This document shows, one piece after another, positions 47,040 to 54,873 of a DNA stretch of 56,179 nt. The notes beneath the pieces were generated by a model. It ran no database searches. It had not been told where the DNA came from and saw only the letters and a list, made by a program, of their open reading frames with translations. The position numbers were made by a program, and so were the translations under genes. Every line of letters begins with the position of its first letter. Positions within the stretch are counted from its first letter, which is position 1. Source of the stretch: Vibrio sp. UCD-FRSSP16_30 (lineage in GTDB: Bacteria > Pseudomonadota > Gammaproteobacteria > Enterobacterales > Vibrionaceae); NCBI RefSeq assembly GCF_001676025.1, contig NZ_LZFW01000016.1:1-56179 (forward strand). The letters are read 5' to 3'.

Positions 47040-48455
47040 ATGAACAGCATTACGTCACTAAACGAAATGAAGCATCACTACACAAATATGAAAGACGCCT
47101 ACAACTCATACCCAATGCCAAAACTCGATGAGCGAGTTGTAAAGCTTAATATGCTAAGAAGTGCGCTAATTGATTTCAGTGACGCTATTTGTGAAGCAAT
47201 GAATAAAGACTACGGCCAGCGTAGTGTACAAGACACTCTTATCGCTGATGTACTGCCATGTGTGGCGAATATTGATTACAGCATCGAACATATTAGTGAG
47301 TGGATGGCACCCTCTGTTCGTGATGCCGGCGCATTGCTTTCACTGTCGCAGGTTGAAGTGGTTTATCAGCCGAAAGGTGTTGTTGGTATTGTGACCCCTT
47401 GGAACTTTCCTGTAATGCTGTCTGTTGGCCCACTTATCTCTGCTATCACTGCAGGTAATCGCGCCATGATCAAGATGAGTGAATTCACACCAAACACAAA
47501 TCAAGTGCTGAGTGAGATGCTATCAACCATTTTCAGTCATGACGAAGTTGTTGTTGTTGAAGGTGAAGCGGAATTATCCGCTGAATTTACCGCACTTCCT
47601 TTTGATCACCTGTTATTCACGGGATCGACGGCTGTTGGACGCTTAGTGATGAAAGCTGCGGCCGCGAATTTAACACCGTTAACTCTTGAGTTAGGTGGAA
47701 AATCCCCCGTTATTGTCGCTGATGACGTTTCAATGGAGCTGGCGGTAGAACGCATTATTTACGGCAAAAGCTTGAACAATGGTCAAGTATGCGTAGCGCC
47801 GGATTACGTGTTAGTTCCGGAAGGTAAGAAAGAAGCATTTGTCAGTGAATATAAACGCCAGTATCAAACATTGTTCCCAGAAGGCATTCACTCTGAAAAC
47901 CTGACCTCAGTGGCGAACGCTCGTCAGTACGAGCGTATTACTTCTTTGTTGAATACAGAAATTACCAATGGCACGCGAATCGAACCTTGCCATACGGATA
48001 GCATCGACGAGAACGCACACAGACTCGTGACTCACCTAGTTATCGAGCCAGCACTTGATTCAAATATTATGGATGAAGAAATTTTCGGCCCGTTGCTTCC
48101 TGTTATTGGTTATCAGCAAGTTGATCAAGCTATCGAACTGATTAACAGTAAGCCACGACCATTAGCACTTTATTTGATGACGTTTGATGAAGCGTTACAA
48201 ATTAGAATTAAACAAACGATCCACTCTGGTGGTATGTGCATTAACGATTGTGTATTCCACTTAGCCGTTGATGATGCACCATTTGGTGGTATCGGGGAGT
48301 CGGGTAAAGGTAATTACCACGGCAAGGAAGGTTTTATTACTTTCTCGCACGCTAAGACGGTAATGACCAGTGGTCAAGATCACCAAATCAAACACTTGTT
48401 CTCAAAGGAAGATAACGAATTTAAGTCTGCGGTTTTAGCCATGCTTGGAAAGTAA
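47040..48455 (+). CDS. Aldehyde dehydrogenase (coniferyl-aldehyde-dehydrogenase-like)
   Basis: A 471-aa NAD(P)-dependent aldehyde dehydrogenase. ATG 47040 has AAAGGT eight bases upstream; the frame from 47010 begins between operator and ribosome site. Motifs: TPWNFPVMLSVGPLISAITA, cofactor FTGSTAVGRLVMKAA, Glu in LTLELGGKSPV, and catalytic Cys in NGQVCVAPDY; the class lacks the long C-terminal of fatty aldehyde types. The paired alcohol dehydrogenase and the operator suggest removal of reactive aldehydes under control of the TetR regulator at 53259. Confidence 0.92.
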   Translation: MNSITSLNEMKHHYTNMKDAYNSYPMPKLDERVVKLNMLRSALIDFSDAICEAMNKDYGQRSVQDTLIADVLPCVANIDYSIEHISEWMAPSVRDAGALLSLSQVEVVYQPKGVVGIVTPWNFPVMLSVGPLISAITAGNRAMIKMSEFTPNTNQVLSEMLSTIFSHDEVVVVEGEAELSAEFTALPFDHLLFTGSTAVGRLVMKAAAANLTPLTLELGGKSPVIVADDVSMELAVERIIYGKSLNNGQVCVAPDYVLVPEGKKEAFVSEYKRQYQTLFPEGIHSENLTSVANARQYERITSLLNTEITNGTRIEPCHTDSIDENAHRLVTHLVIEPALDSNIMDEEIFGPLLPVIGYQQVDQAIELINSKPRPLALYLMTFDEALQIRIKQTIHSGGMCINDCVFHLAVDDAPFGGIGESGKGNYHGKEGFITFSHAKTVMTSGQDHQIKHLFSKEDNEFKSAVLAMLGK

Positions 48456-48492
48456 GCCCTAACCGTTAATTCAATATCTAAGAGGAAGATAA

Positions 48493-48867
48493 ATGTTAGA
48501 ACGTTTTTTTGAAAAAACAATACGTGGTTATTTGTTGATTACAGGCTTATTAACGGCGAGTGCATTTGCTACGTTTATTGCGCCTGAGTGGAGCATGATA
48601 AACCTATTTTTCTATGACCAGCAGATGATGGAGAACAAAGAATACTTATTAGCGACTTACCAACACTGGGGTGTCATGGTGGGCTGTATAGGTGTGCTTT
48701 TAATGGCCTCGGCCTACATTAAGCCTTTGCGAACCTCAACCATGATTTACAGTGGATTTGAAAAAGCGATGTTTGTCGGCCACATTAAATATAGACCGGT
48801 CGGTCTGCTTTGTGTGTTGTGTATCCAATATTTCGAAATAACATCTCGAAATAATATAGTGAAATAA
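48493..48867 (+). CDS. Small membrane protein, apparently 3'-truncated
   Basis: A 124-aa reading frame, in the same direction as the aldehyde dehydrogenase and 37 bases after it. Residues 1-95 look real: helices at about 11-30 and 58-75, with IAPEWSMINLFFYDQ. The last 25 residues run through a NemR-like operator (48792-48807) and lose the membrane-protein character. By inference a deletion or insertion near 48780 fused the gene's front to the promoter region of the next operon. Family not recognised. Confidence 0.6.
   Translation: MLERFFEKTIRGYLLITGLLTASAFATFIAPEWSMINLFFYDQQMMENKEYLLATYQHWGVMVGCIGVLLMASAYIKPLRTSTMIYSGFEKAMFVGHIKYRPVGLLCVLCIQYFEITSRNNIVK
48792..48807 (+). promoter_or_regulatory. 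NemR-like operator 3 (upstream of the second maturase)
   Basis: TAGACC-GGTC-GGTCTG followed by CTTTG, 110 bp upstream of the maturase paralogue start, inside the 3' end of the preceding reading frame. Confidence 0.85.
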
Positions 48868-48916
48868 CAGCGAGACACAGCTAGAGAAGGAAACTCTTCA
48901 ATGATTGGGAGCAACT

Positions 48917-50155
48917 ATGACAACTATCTCGGCACCACAGTTTAATGGTAAAGCACACAGCAAAATTCAAGCGTTAGCAAAACCTATTGGCGCGGTTTGT
49001 AATATCAATTGCACTTATTGTTATTACTTGGGAAAGCAAGGTCTATTAAATTACTCGTCACGACGCTCACCAACGATAGACAAAGCAGCAATTGAGAGTT
49101 ACATCAAACAATACATTGAAGCTCAAAACACACCTGAAATTATCTTCTCTTGGCATGGCGGTGAACCCACGCTGCTCGGTGTTGAATACTTCGAATACGC
49201 TGTCGAACTGCAAACCAAATATTGCCCAGACACATCAACCATCACCAATGATATTCAAACCAATGGCACGTTATTAAACGACCAGTGGTGCCAGTTCTTT
49301 AAGAAACACAACTTTGTCGTTGGTGTGAGCATCGATGGTCCAGAACACATCCATAATCACTACCGTAAAAATAGAGCAGGTCGAGGCACATTCGACAAAA
49401 CCATGCGCGGTGTTGAGCTACTTAAAAAGCATGAGGTGCAATTTGCGACGCTTACTTGCGTAAATGATGTGAGTAGTGCCCGGCCACTACAGGTGTACCA
49501 GTTCTTGCGAGATGTGATTCAGCCTTCTCAAATCCAATTCATTCCAGTGGTCGATAAGTTATCGGCCCCAACAAATAGCCAATGGCATACCTACGGTGAC
49601 TTAGCCATTATTCCTGTTAAAGGTGTGGTTGAACCTTGGAGTGTGACAGCCAATGGTTGGGGGCATTTTCTTACTACGATATTTGATGAATGGTTAACAC
49701 ACGATTTTGGCCGTGTGTTTATCCCTTATTTTGATAACTTTTTCGGAGTATGGATGGGGCACGAAAGCAGTATGTGTACCTTAAGTGAAATCTGTGGAAA
49801 AGGACTCGCTGTTGAGCCAAATGGCGATGTGTATTCTTGTGATCATTACGTATTTGATGAGTTTTTATTAGGGAATATTGAAGAAGTTCCACTGGGTTCT
49901 CTCGCGCTCTCTTTTATGCAGCAACAGTTTGGTTTTGCAAAAAGTAAATCGTTACCAAGGCAGTGCCGTGAGTGTAATTACCGGTTTGCATGCCATGGTG
50001 AGTGCCCTAAAAACCGTATATTAACCACCGATAGCGGTGAAGTCGGCCTTAATTATTTATGTTCCGGCTGGATGGATTTCTTTAAGCATATCGATCCCAT
50101 AATTACCGAGATTTTAAAAAGAAATGGCAAACCATTGAGAGGAGATAAAGCATGA
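48917..50155 (+). CDS. Second anaerobic sulfatase maturase-like radical-SAM enzyme
   Basis: A 412-aa radical-SAM/SPASM enzyme, close paralogue of the gene at 33454, with the same landmarks: Cys28/Cys32/Cys35 (CNINCTYC), HGGEPTLLG, CGKGLAVEPNGDVYSCDHYV, CRECNYRFACHGECP and YLCSGW. I start at ATG 48917, six bases after GGGAG. Family role is formylglycine formation in sulfatases, yet no sulfatase is adjacent. Its position 110 bp from a NemR-like operator puts it in that regulon. It overlaps the next gene by ATGA. Confidence 0.9.
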   Translation: MTTISAPQFNGKAHSKIQALAKPIGAVCNINCTYCYYLGKQGLLNYSSRRSPTIDKAAIESYIKQYIEAQNTPEIIFSWHGGEPTLLGVEYFEYAVELQTKYCPDTSTITNDIQTNGTLLNDQWCQFFKKHNFVVGVSIDGPEHIHNHYRKNRAGRGTFDKTMRGVELLKKHEVQFATLTCVNDVSSARPLQVYQFLRDVIQPSQIQFIPVVDKLSAPTNSQWHTYGDLAIIPVKGVVEPWSVTANGWGHFLTTIFDEWLTHDFGRVFIPYFDNFFGVWMGHESSMCTLSEICGKGLAVEPNGDVYSCDHYVFDEFLLGNIEEVPLGSLALSFMQQQFGFAKSKSLPRQCRECNYRFACHGECPKNRILTTDSGEVGLNYLCSGWMDFFKHIDPIITEILKRNGKPLRGDKA

Positions 50156-50646
50156 ACTTAGCATTAGAAAGCTATTTGGCTATTGGTTTGTCCATGGCGT
50201 TATTGAGTCTCTGGAAAACGTATTCTGGGCCCGCAATTGCTGCGTTCCTATCTTATTCTTACCCAGAAATGTTGATGTTTAACTTAGTGCCAGCCTTGAT
50301 TGCAGCTTATGCGGGTTGGAAGATAGCACCGGTTTACTCAAGCTTCTTTAGCAAGCGACAGCCAGTCGTTTTTAAGCCTAAGCTTAGAAAGTTCATGAAA
50401 AGGTGGAATCAATATGGTCAACTTTCAATGGCGATATTAGCGCCGGTTTTAGTTGGTATTCCCAGTTATACCTTTGTATCGAAACGACTGAATCAAAGCG
50501 GTTTCAAAACATTCGGTATGCTAGCGCTATCGATATTGGGTTGGAGTAGTTTGGCTTATGGTTGTTTCGCGCTTCTCGATGTTGATCAATACATCACGAT
50601 TGAAAACATTATTCCGGCGTCTGTTATCGAGCAAACTCAGCAATAG
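50152..50646 (+). CDS. Small membrane protein coupled to the second maturase
   Basis: A 164-aa protein with four hydrophobic segments (about 5-22, 39-57, 88-110 and 118-138), Lys/Arg-rich cytoplasmic loops (FSKRQPVVFKPKLRKFMKRW) and a short acidic tail. It resembles small-multidrug-export-type proteins (COG2426) loosely. Its ATG overlaps the maturase stop as ATGA, so they are one transcript. Function unknown. Confidence 0.65.
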   Translation: MNLALESYLAIGLSMALLSLWKTYSGPAIAAFLSYSYPEMLMFNLVPALIAAYAGWKIAPVYSSFFSKRQPVVFKPKLRKFMKRWNQYGQLSMAILAPVLVGIPSYTFVSKRLNQSGFKTFGMLALSILGWSSLAYGCFALLDVDQYITIENIIPASVIEQTQQ

Positions 50647-50696
50647 ATAGATTTGAAATCAAAAAAGCTCGCATAAGTTGGATTAGTCTGGACTTG

Positions 50697-50739
50697 ACCT
50701 GTCAGTGCTAAAATTGCGGTGCTATCAGAACTGACAGGT
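50697..50739. repeat. Inverted repeat after the maturase operon
   Basis: ACCTGTCAG (50697-50705) and CTGACAGGT (50731-50739) pair perfectly across 25 bases. It may be an RNA hairpin ending the operon or the end of a small mobile element. Nothing else in 50647-51060 is supported as a gene. Confidence 0.6.
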
Positions 50740-51074
50740 TACCCTAACTTGCTTCTACCCAGAACATCACAGACGGCACTTCGTAACTCGGAAGCGCCCC
50801 ATTGTATTTTAAGTTGGTTTTTCTACATAGCATTCAGTTTGGTAGTTGACTCACTTTTCCTTATGGAAACTCTAGTCATAGGGGCAAATTTTCTCAGCTA
50901 CTCACAGAACTTCCTATCTGCACAGTTTATTGGGCTTATCTGACTGCAAAAGTATTAAATGGCTTGTTTTATCAGGAGCAGTGCATTGTTTTTCAGCAGA
51001 GCAATTAGTCAGTTTTTGTTAATAGGTAAGTTGATGCCAAAGCTCCCCAAGATAACATCCCACGTCAAAAAGTG

Positions 51075-51199
51075 ATAACAGGCTGGCTCGTTTTTATGTG
51101 ACGGTGAAATAAGAATTATATATATATTCTTTAATTTTTAGTGGGTTATGGTAGGTTTGTTGTAACTTAGGTTGGCGGAAAAACGAGCCGGCCTGTTAT
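51075..51199. repeat. 125-bp element bounded by 21-bp inverted repeats (MITE-like)
   Basis: The sequence ATAACAGGCTGGCTCGTTTTT (51075-51095) is mirrored by its near-complement at 51179-51199 with a single T-G difference. The 83 bases between are AT-rich and code for nothing I can see. Such a layout suits a miniature inverted-repeat element or a long RNA hairpin. Confidence 0.7.
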
Positions 51200-51297
51200 T
51201 AATAATATTATGTTTCCGCTCTATGTGAGTTTTGCTAATCCATAGAGTACGGTACGATGTAGCTTTCTTGTTGTGTGAATCGTTTAATAGGTATGAA

Positions 51298-51882
51298 ATG
51301 AAAAAAACGGTATTTTTCAACGACTATGAGTCTTTTTTTGATGATACGTTTACTGTCAATGCTGAATACGCAGATGAAAATGATAGTGCATTGTTAATTG
51401 TCGGCAAAGTAGGTTTTGACTCGATTGAGCATGTGCTAAGACGCGGACATCGTGTGGTTGTCTCTTTCGAGAAAGACTTTGAGGTCAAGTTACTTAAAAC
51501 ATCACCAACGCAGGTTGAGGTTGATGTTCGCGAAATAGAAAACCTCAAGTCAAAATACACGTTATTCCTAGACTATTCAGTAGTTGCTATCCCTGAATCT
51601 GATGAAAATTTTTCATCTCAAGAGATAGATGAATTAACAGAGAAAGTTACGCAATTGCAAAGCGATTTTTCCGAGTATAGAAGACTTTCCAGAGAAGAAG
51701 CAGAGTTTTTAAGAGCTTCTGTTGAACTTTTAATTAAGAAGTTAGATAGCAGTAGTAAATCCGCGTGGAAATATACTGCAACGGGTGTTGTTGCTAGTTT
51801 GCTAATGACTATTTCCCCAGACACATACGTAGAAATTGCATCTAAAGCTGGAGTCGCAATTCAAAACTTGCTACCTAAATAA
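51298..51882 (+). CDS. Hypothetical protein with coiled coil and C-terminal membrane helix
   Basis: A 194-aa protein of unknown family, in the accessory patch. It has a soluble N-terminal domain (about 1-100), an acidic coiled-coil segment at about 105-160 (EIDELTEKVTQLQSDFSEY and the Glu/Leu-rich stretch after it) and one hydrophobic C-terminal helix (about 160-176). I start at ATG 51298, with TAGGT just upstream, not 51232. The MITE-like repeat lies 100 bp upstream. Such single-gene proteins are common as integron or island cargo. Confidence 0.7.
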   Translation: MKKTVFFNDYESFFDDTFTVNAEYADENDSALLIVGKVGFDSIEHVLRRGHRVVVSFEKDFEVKLLKTSPTQVEVDVREIENLKSKYTLFLDYSVVAIPESDENFSSQEIDELTEKVTQLQSDFSEYRRLSREEAEFLRASVELLIKKLDSSSKSAWKYTATGVVASLLMTISPDTYVEIASKAGVAIQNLLPK

Positions 51883-52133
51883 ACATAACAAATAAGGATC
51901 AGTGTCGCCCAGCCGATACTTTATCTGGGTGTTGAACAAGCCCAATCGTGTCGTTGTCTTCTATTAGTAAATTGCTCTTTGGTGAGTAGCTTGAAATGAG
52001 CCTCATCTACTTTCTACCAGTCGCACGAGGCTATCGAGGCGAATCCGCTATGATTGACCCTGATGAACTCTAATTATTGTGACTTTAAGATTCTTTACCT
52101 CCTCAGTGTGTTCTCGCATTATCAAATCTGAAG
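51883..52133. other. Non-coding stretch in accessory patch
   Basis: No supported gene. I looked for transposase remnants on both strands without recognising any. It runs into the 52-bp repeat at 52134. Confidence 0.4.
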
Positions 52134-52185
52134 TTTATCGCGATAAATGGGTCATGTAGGCTTGGTGATCCCAACACATGTCATG
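52134..52185. repeat. 52-bp dispersed repeat, copy A
   Basis: 44 of 52 positions match copy B at 55438-55489, with no gap. It opens with the palindrome TTTATCGCGATAAA and includes TGGTGATCCCAAC. It abuts the recombinase remnant. Confidence 0.8.
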
Positions 52186-52340
52186 TTGACAGTGCCCCAC
52201 GAGTGAGATTCGATGAGGTTAATAAAGAAAGCCTTTAAGTCATCTGTGCTTAAAGTGTCTGGCGAGCGGTCAAAATAGTGAGTAATCCGACGTACCGTGC
52301 GGGAATAAGTATCAATTGTCGCAGGCCGTTTACCTTGCAG
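52186..52340 (-). pseudogene. N-terminal fragment of a tyrosine recombinase (SAM-like domain)
   Basis: The minus strand reads LQGKRPATIDTYSRTVRRIT, HYFDRSPDTLSTDDLKAFFI, then NLIESHSWGTVN, the N-terminal core-binding domain of integrases that accompany IS91-type elements. Homology ends near 52190, where the 52-bp repeat takes over, and on the 5' side it ends exactly at 52340, the predicted left boundary of the higBA cassette. No catalytic domain remains. I looked for the missing N-terminus beyond the cassette (from 53049) and did not find it. Confidence 0.75.
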
Positions 52341-52386
52341 TTATATTTTTATCGACGAGTGATGCGCATCGCGCTACACTTGTGTC

Positions 52387-52665
52387 ATGATTAAATCTTT
52401 CAAACATAAAGGCCTTAAAAAATACTTCCAAACAGGAAGTGTTGCTGGAATTCAGGTCAAGCATCAACGCAAACTGCGCATGCAACTTACTGCAATAGAT
52501 ACCGCACAAGAAATTGAAGATATCAATTTACCCGGTTTTAAATTACACCCTCTCAAAGGGGATCGTGACGGGATTTGGTCTATTACTGTAAATGGTAACT
52601 GGCGCATTACTTTTGAGTTCATCGATGGTAATGCATACATTCTCAATTATGAGGACTATCACTAA
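52387..52665 (+). CDS. higB: HigB toxin
   Basis: A 92-aa ribosome-dependent mRNA endonuclease of the HigB/RelE superfamily. Key features: the N-terminal MIKSFKHKGLKKYFQTG, LPGFKLHPLKGDRDGIWSI and the C-terminal ITVNGNWRITFEF with ILNYEDYH. That is the classical Rts1-type HigB, unlike the longer toxin at 30105. It is the first gene of the pair; its stop overlaps the higA start by one base (TAATG). Confidence 0.92.
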   Translation: MIKSFKHKGLKKYFQTGSVAGIQVKHQRKLRMQLTAIDTAQEIEDINLPGFKLHPLKGDRDGIWSITVNGNWRITFEFIDGNAYILNYEDYH

Positions 52666-52958
52666 TGACTATGCATAACCCACCGCACCCAGGCGAGTTT
52701 ATCTACGACGTATATTTAGAGCCTGCGGGTTTCAGTTGTCGTTATTTAGCTAAACAATTAGATGTTGCATCATCTACTTTAAACCGAGTTCTTAAAGGGC
52801 AAAGTGCTATCTCACCAGAAATGGCACTTCGCTTGTCAAAAGCAATAGGTAGAACTCCTGAAAGTTGGTTAGCGATGCAACATAACTATGATCTGTGGCA
52901 CGCTAAACAACAAATTAACCTTACAAATGTTCATTCTGTAAATTTTTCAATTGCATAA
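52665..52958 (+). CDS. higA: HigA antitoxin
   Basis: A 97-aa XRE-type antitoxin. It begins near MHNPPHPGEFI, as HigA proteins do (ATG 52671 is an alternative start). The HTH is CRYLAKQLDVASSTLNRVLK at about residues 26-45, followed by ISPEMALRLSKAIGRTPESW. It neutralises HigB and should repress its own promoter. The attC-like hairpin begins right after its stop. Confidence 0.92.
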   Translation: MTMHNPPHPGEFIYDVYLEPAGFSCRYLAKQLDVASSTLNRVLKGQSAISPEMALRLSKAIGRTPESWLAMQHNYDLWHAKQQINLTNVHSVNFSIA

Positions 52959-52966
52959 AAAATATT

Positions 52967-53050
52967 ACAAGTTGCTTAAAAGGAAAATTACAGTTGGCTC
53001 GCGCTTCGCGCATTATAGCCAATCCGTAATTTTCCTCTTAGCAAGGCGTT
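52967..53050 (+). other. attC-like integron recombination site
   Basis: A long imperfect hairpin: arm AGGAAAATTAC-AG-TTGGCT (52981-52999) against AGCCAAT-CC-GTAATTTTCCT (53017-53036), differing by the bulged centre typical of attC sites. Outer boxes are ACAAGTTGCTTAA and TTAGCAAGGCGTT, ending in the cleavage triplet GTT (53048-53050). The terminal loop is CGCGCTTCGCG. The R'' box is slightly degenerate (TTACAA instead of TAACAA), so recombination may be weak. Confidence 0.75.
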
Positions 53051-53258
53051 TCTTTCACATACTTACGTTAATCCGTTATATCCTAATTTAGTAATATAAC
53101 TGACAAAGTTCTGTCCAAAAGTAATTTTGGTGGCACAAAGAGTAGCCCTGTACGACTAGGTCACGCTTCACCATCAAAGGTGCAGATCGTGTATGAGTCA
53201 GTACACATAAGTGAGCATTTTAACAAGCTAGAATGACCCGCAATTTAGTACATTGGTA
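53051..53258. other. Intergenic sequence after the cassette
   Basis: No supported gene or known element. The TetR gene stop follows. Confidence 0.4.
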
Positions 53259-53831
53259 TTACTGTTTGATTAGTTTTAATGTTTCATTCATCGCGTTATC
53301 TAACAGCGAACGGTCTTTTTGCATCGCGGCCAACAGCGTACTGCCTAGCCATAAACCATAAAGGGTTCGTGCTGTTTGATAGCCATCTACCATGTCGAAG
53401 TCGCCATTTTCAATGCCTTCTTTGAAGAAATGTCCCATTCTCCCAATGATTTTTTCTGCACCTTCATTCAGCACTTGCTGCATTTGGTTTGAAGTCCCCG
53501 CAACCTCTCCAGACAATTTAACGACCAAACATTTGATTTGGAAATCTGCAGTCAGTTTTTCTGAGCACCAATGCTCAAAATACTCTTTTACTCTATTTTG
53601 GCATGATAAAGAGGTATCCATCAGAAAGCTGTCTAGCGTTTCTAGGTGTTCTTCAAAATAGTTGGTTAATAGTATCGAACCAAAATCTTCTTTTGATTTG
53701 AAATGGTGATAAAACGACCCTTTGGTTGCTTCTGCACCATTAATGATTTTCATCAAACCCAGACCAGCAAAGCCTTGTTCACTGATAAGGTCAAAGCCTA
53801 CATCTAAGAGTTTCTGTTTTAAGTCTTTCAT
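53259..53831 (-). CDS. NemR-like TetR-family repressor
   Basis: A 190-aa TetR regulator. The HTH region GFAGLGLMKIINGAEATKGS followed by FYHHFKSKEDFG aligns with E. coli NemR from memory. It keeps the NemR redox-sensing cysteine context: Cys101 in IKCLVVKLSGEV matches GCLTVKLSAEV (NemR Cys106), which reacts with quinones, aldehydes and chlorine oxidants. Cys77 and Cys89 are also present. Its own promoter has TATAAT (minus strand, 53868-53863) and an operator just upstream. By inference it binds all five TAGACC-type sites in this window. Confidence 0.88.
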   Translation of the reverse strand: MKDLKQKLLDVGFDLISEQGFAGLGLMKIINGAEATKGSFYHHFKSKEDFGSILLTNYFEEHLETLDSFLMDTSLSCQNRVKEYFEHWCSEKLTADFQIKCLVVKLSGEVAGTSNQMQQVLNEGAEKIIGRMGHFFKEGIENGDFDMVDGYQTARTLYGLWLGSTLLAAMQKDRSLLDNAMNETLKLIKQ

Positions 53832-53879
53832 CGTTCTGCTCTGTACTTCTATGAATAGTTTGATTATACGCCCACAAAA

Positions 53880-53895
53880 CAGACCGTCCAGTCTA
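53880..53895 (-). promoter_or_regulatory. NemR-like operator 4 (TetR gene promoter)
   Basis: Minus strand TAGACT-GGAC-GGTCTG followed by TTTTG, ending 11 bp upstream of a TATAAT box and about 50 bp from the repressor ATG. One half-site differs by one base. Confidence 0.8.
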
Positions 53896-53920
53896 ATCCG
53901 AACAAAATCGATAATTTAAC

Positions 53921-53936
53921 TAGACCGGTCGGTTTG
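53921..53936 (+). promoter_or_regulatory. NemR-like operator 5 (NAD(P)-binding gene promoter)
   Basis: TAGACC-GGTC-GGTTTG followed by CTTG. A TATTAT -10 candidate (53944-53949) starts seven bases after it, and the gene starts at 54006. Confidence 0.85.
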
Positions 53937-54005
53937 CTTGATCTATTATACATACAGAGTCGAGACAACGTATGTGTTGAACATAAATTAGACGGTGGAT
54001 TTAAT

Positions 54006-54674
54006 ATGAACAAATCAATAATGATCGCTGGAGCAAGTGGCTTGGTTGGACGAGAAACGTTAAGTGCTTTGTTGGATAGTCGCCATGTAGATACCGTTTA
54101 TGCGCTTTCTCGACGTGAACTGAATACCCAGCATAAGAAACTGATTCAGTTAATCGATAACAACTTAAGCGTTTCTGTGAGTGCTTTGGACTCTTTTGTA
54201 TTACCTGTAGTAGGTGTCATTGCTATAGGTAGCACAATTAAAAAAGCCGGTACAAAAGAGAAGTTACGCGAGATTGATGTTGACCTTGTTGCCTCCACTG
54301 CGAAAAACATGAAAAAACTGGGCGTGAAGCACCTTATTGTTGTCTCTTGTTTAGGGGCTGACATCAAAGCTCGCTCGCACTACCTTCGCTGCAAAGGGGA
54401 AATGGAAGCCAAAGTTGAGCTGCTTGATTTTGAAAAAACGACGTTCTTACATCCGGGACCTTTAGCGGGAGATCGTGTTGAAAATAGAAACGATGAAAAG
54501 ATAATCCAAGGCGTTTTAAAAGTACTAAAACCTTTGATGTTAGGGCGCATGAAAAAGTACATCCCAATTCAAGCGTCAAGTATCGCGGAATGCATTTTAG
54601 CTCACTCAATCTCTCCAACATCAGAAAAGGTCGAGAGGTTAGATTGTAGTGGTTCAACAAATACCGGACACTGA
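54006..54674 (+). CDS. NAD(P)-binding atypical SDR protein (TIP30/HTATIP2-like)
   Basis: A 222-aa protein with a Rossmann fold: GASGLVGRETL at residues 9-19, HLIVVSCLGADIKARSHY and YLRCKGEMEAKVE in place of the YxxxK motif, HPGPLAGDR near the C-terminus. This is the atypical SDR5-like layout of TIP30 relatives. Catalysis is unproven; it may be an oxidoreductase or a sensor. I start at ATG 54006, after GGTGG; 53934 lies in the promoter. Divergent from the repressor and behind operator 5, it is the likely primary target. Confidence 0.85.
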   Translation: MNKSIMIAGASGLVGRETLSALLDSRHVDTVYALSRRELNTQHKKLIQLIDNNLSVSVSALDSFVLPVVGVIAIGSTIKKAGTKEKLREIDVDLVASTAKNMKKLGVKHLIVVSCLGADIKARSHYLRCKGEMEAKVELLDFEKTTFLHPGPLAGDRVENRNDEKIIQGVLKVLKPLMLGRMKKYIPIQASSIAECILAHSISPTSEKVERLDCSGSTNTGH

Positions 54675-54746
54675 TTTAAGCCGATTTGCAGCATTAACAG
54701 GTGATAGCAATTGCCCCGACGGTTCATGCTTTTTGTTTTACGATAT

Positions 54747-54856
54747 CGCCTAACAAATTGCTTTACATGGACAAAAAACGTATGACATTTTCTGCTTAGT
54801 TACAAAGTATGGCACACTGGTTTATTACCCGTTAATAAGGCGTTGATATGCCTTAA
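54747..54856. other. Possible degenerate attC-like site
   Basis: CGCCTAACAAATTGC at the left and TAATAAGGCGTTG at the right resemble the outer boxes of Vibrio attC sites, and the GNAT gene follows, a common cassette cargo. The inner arms pair poorly, so I give it low weight. Confidence 0.3.
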
Positions 54857-54873
54857 TAGAGAAAAATGAACAT

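Larger units (their letters stand above)
52341..53048 (+). mobile_element. Probable integron cassette carrying higBA, outside an integron
   Basis: Left edge G|TTATAT at 52340/52341 and right edge GGCG|TT at 53048/53049 frame a 708-bp unit holding one toxin-antitoxin pair and a 3' attC-like hairpin, the format of integron cassettes. No intI and no neighbouring cassette array is visible. Its left edge coincides with the break in a recombinase remnant. By inference it was inserted at a secondary GTT site. Confidence 0.6.

Noticed and set aside
50719..50943. 74-aa rightward frame after the maturase operon
   Set aside because: It begins in the arm region of an inverted repeat, lacks a ribosome site, and its composition is not protein-like.
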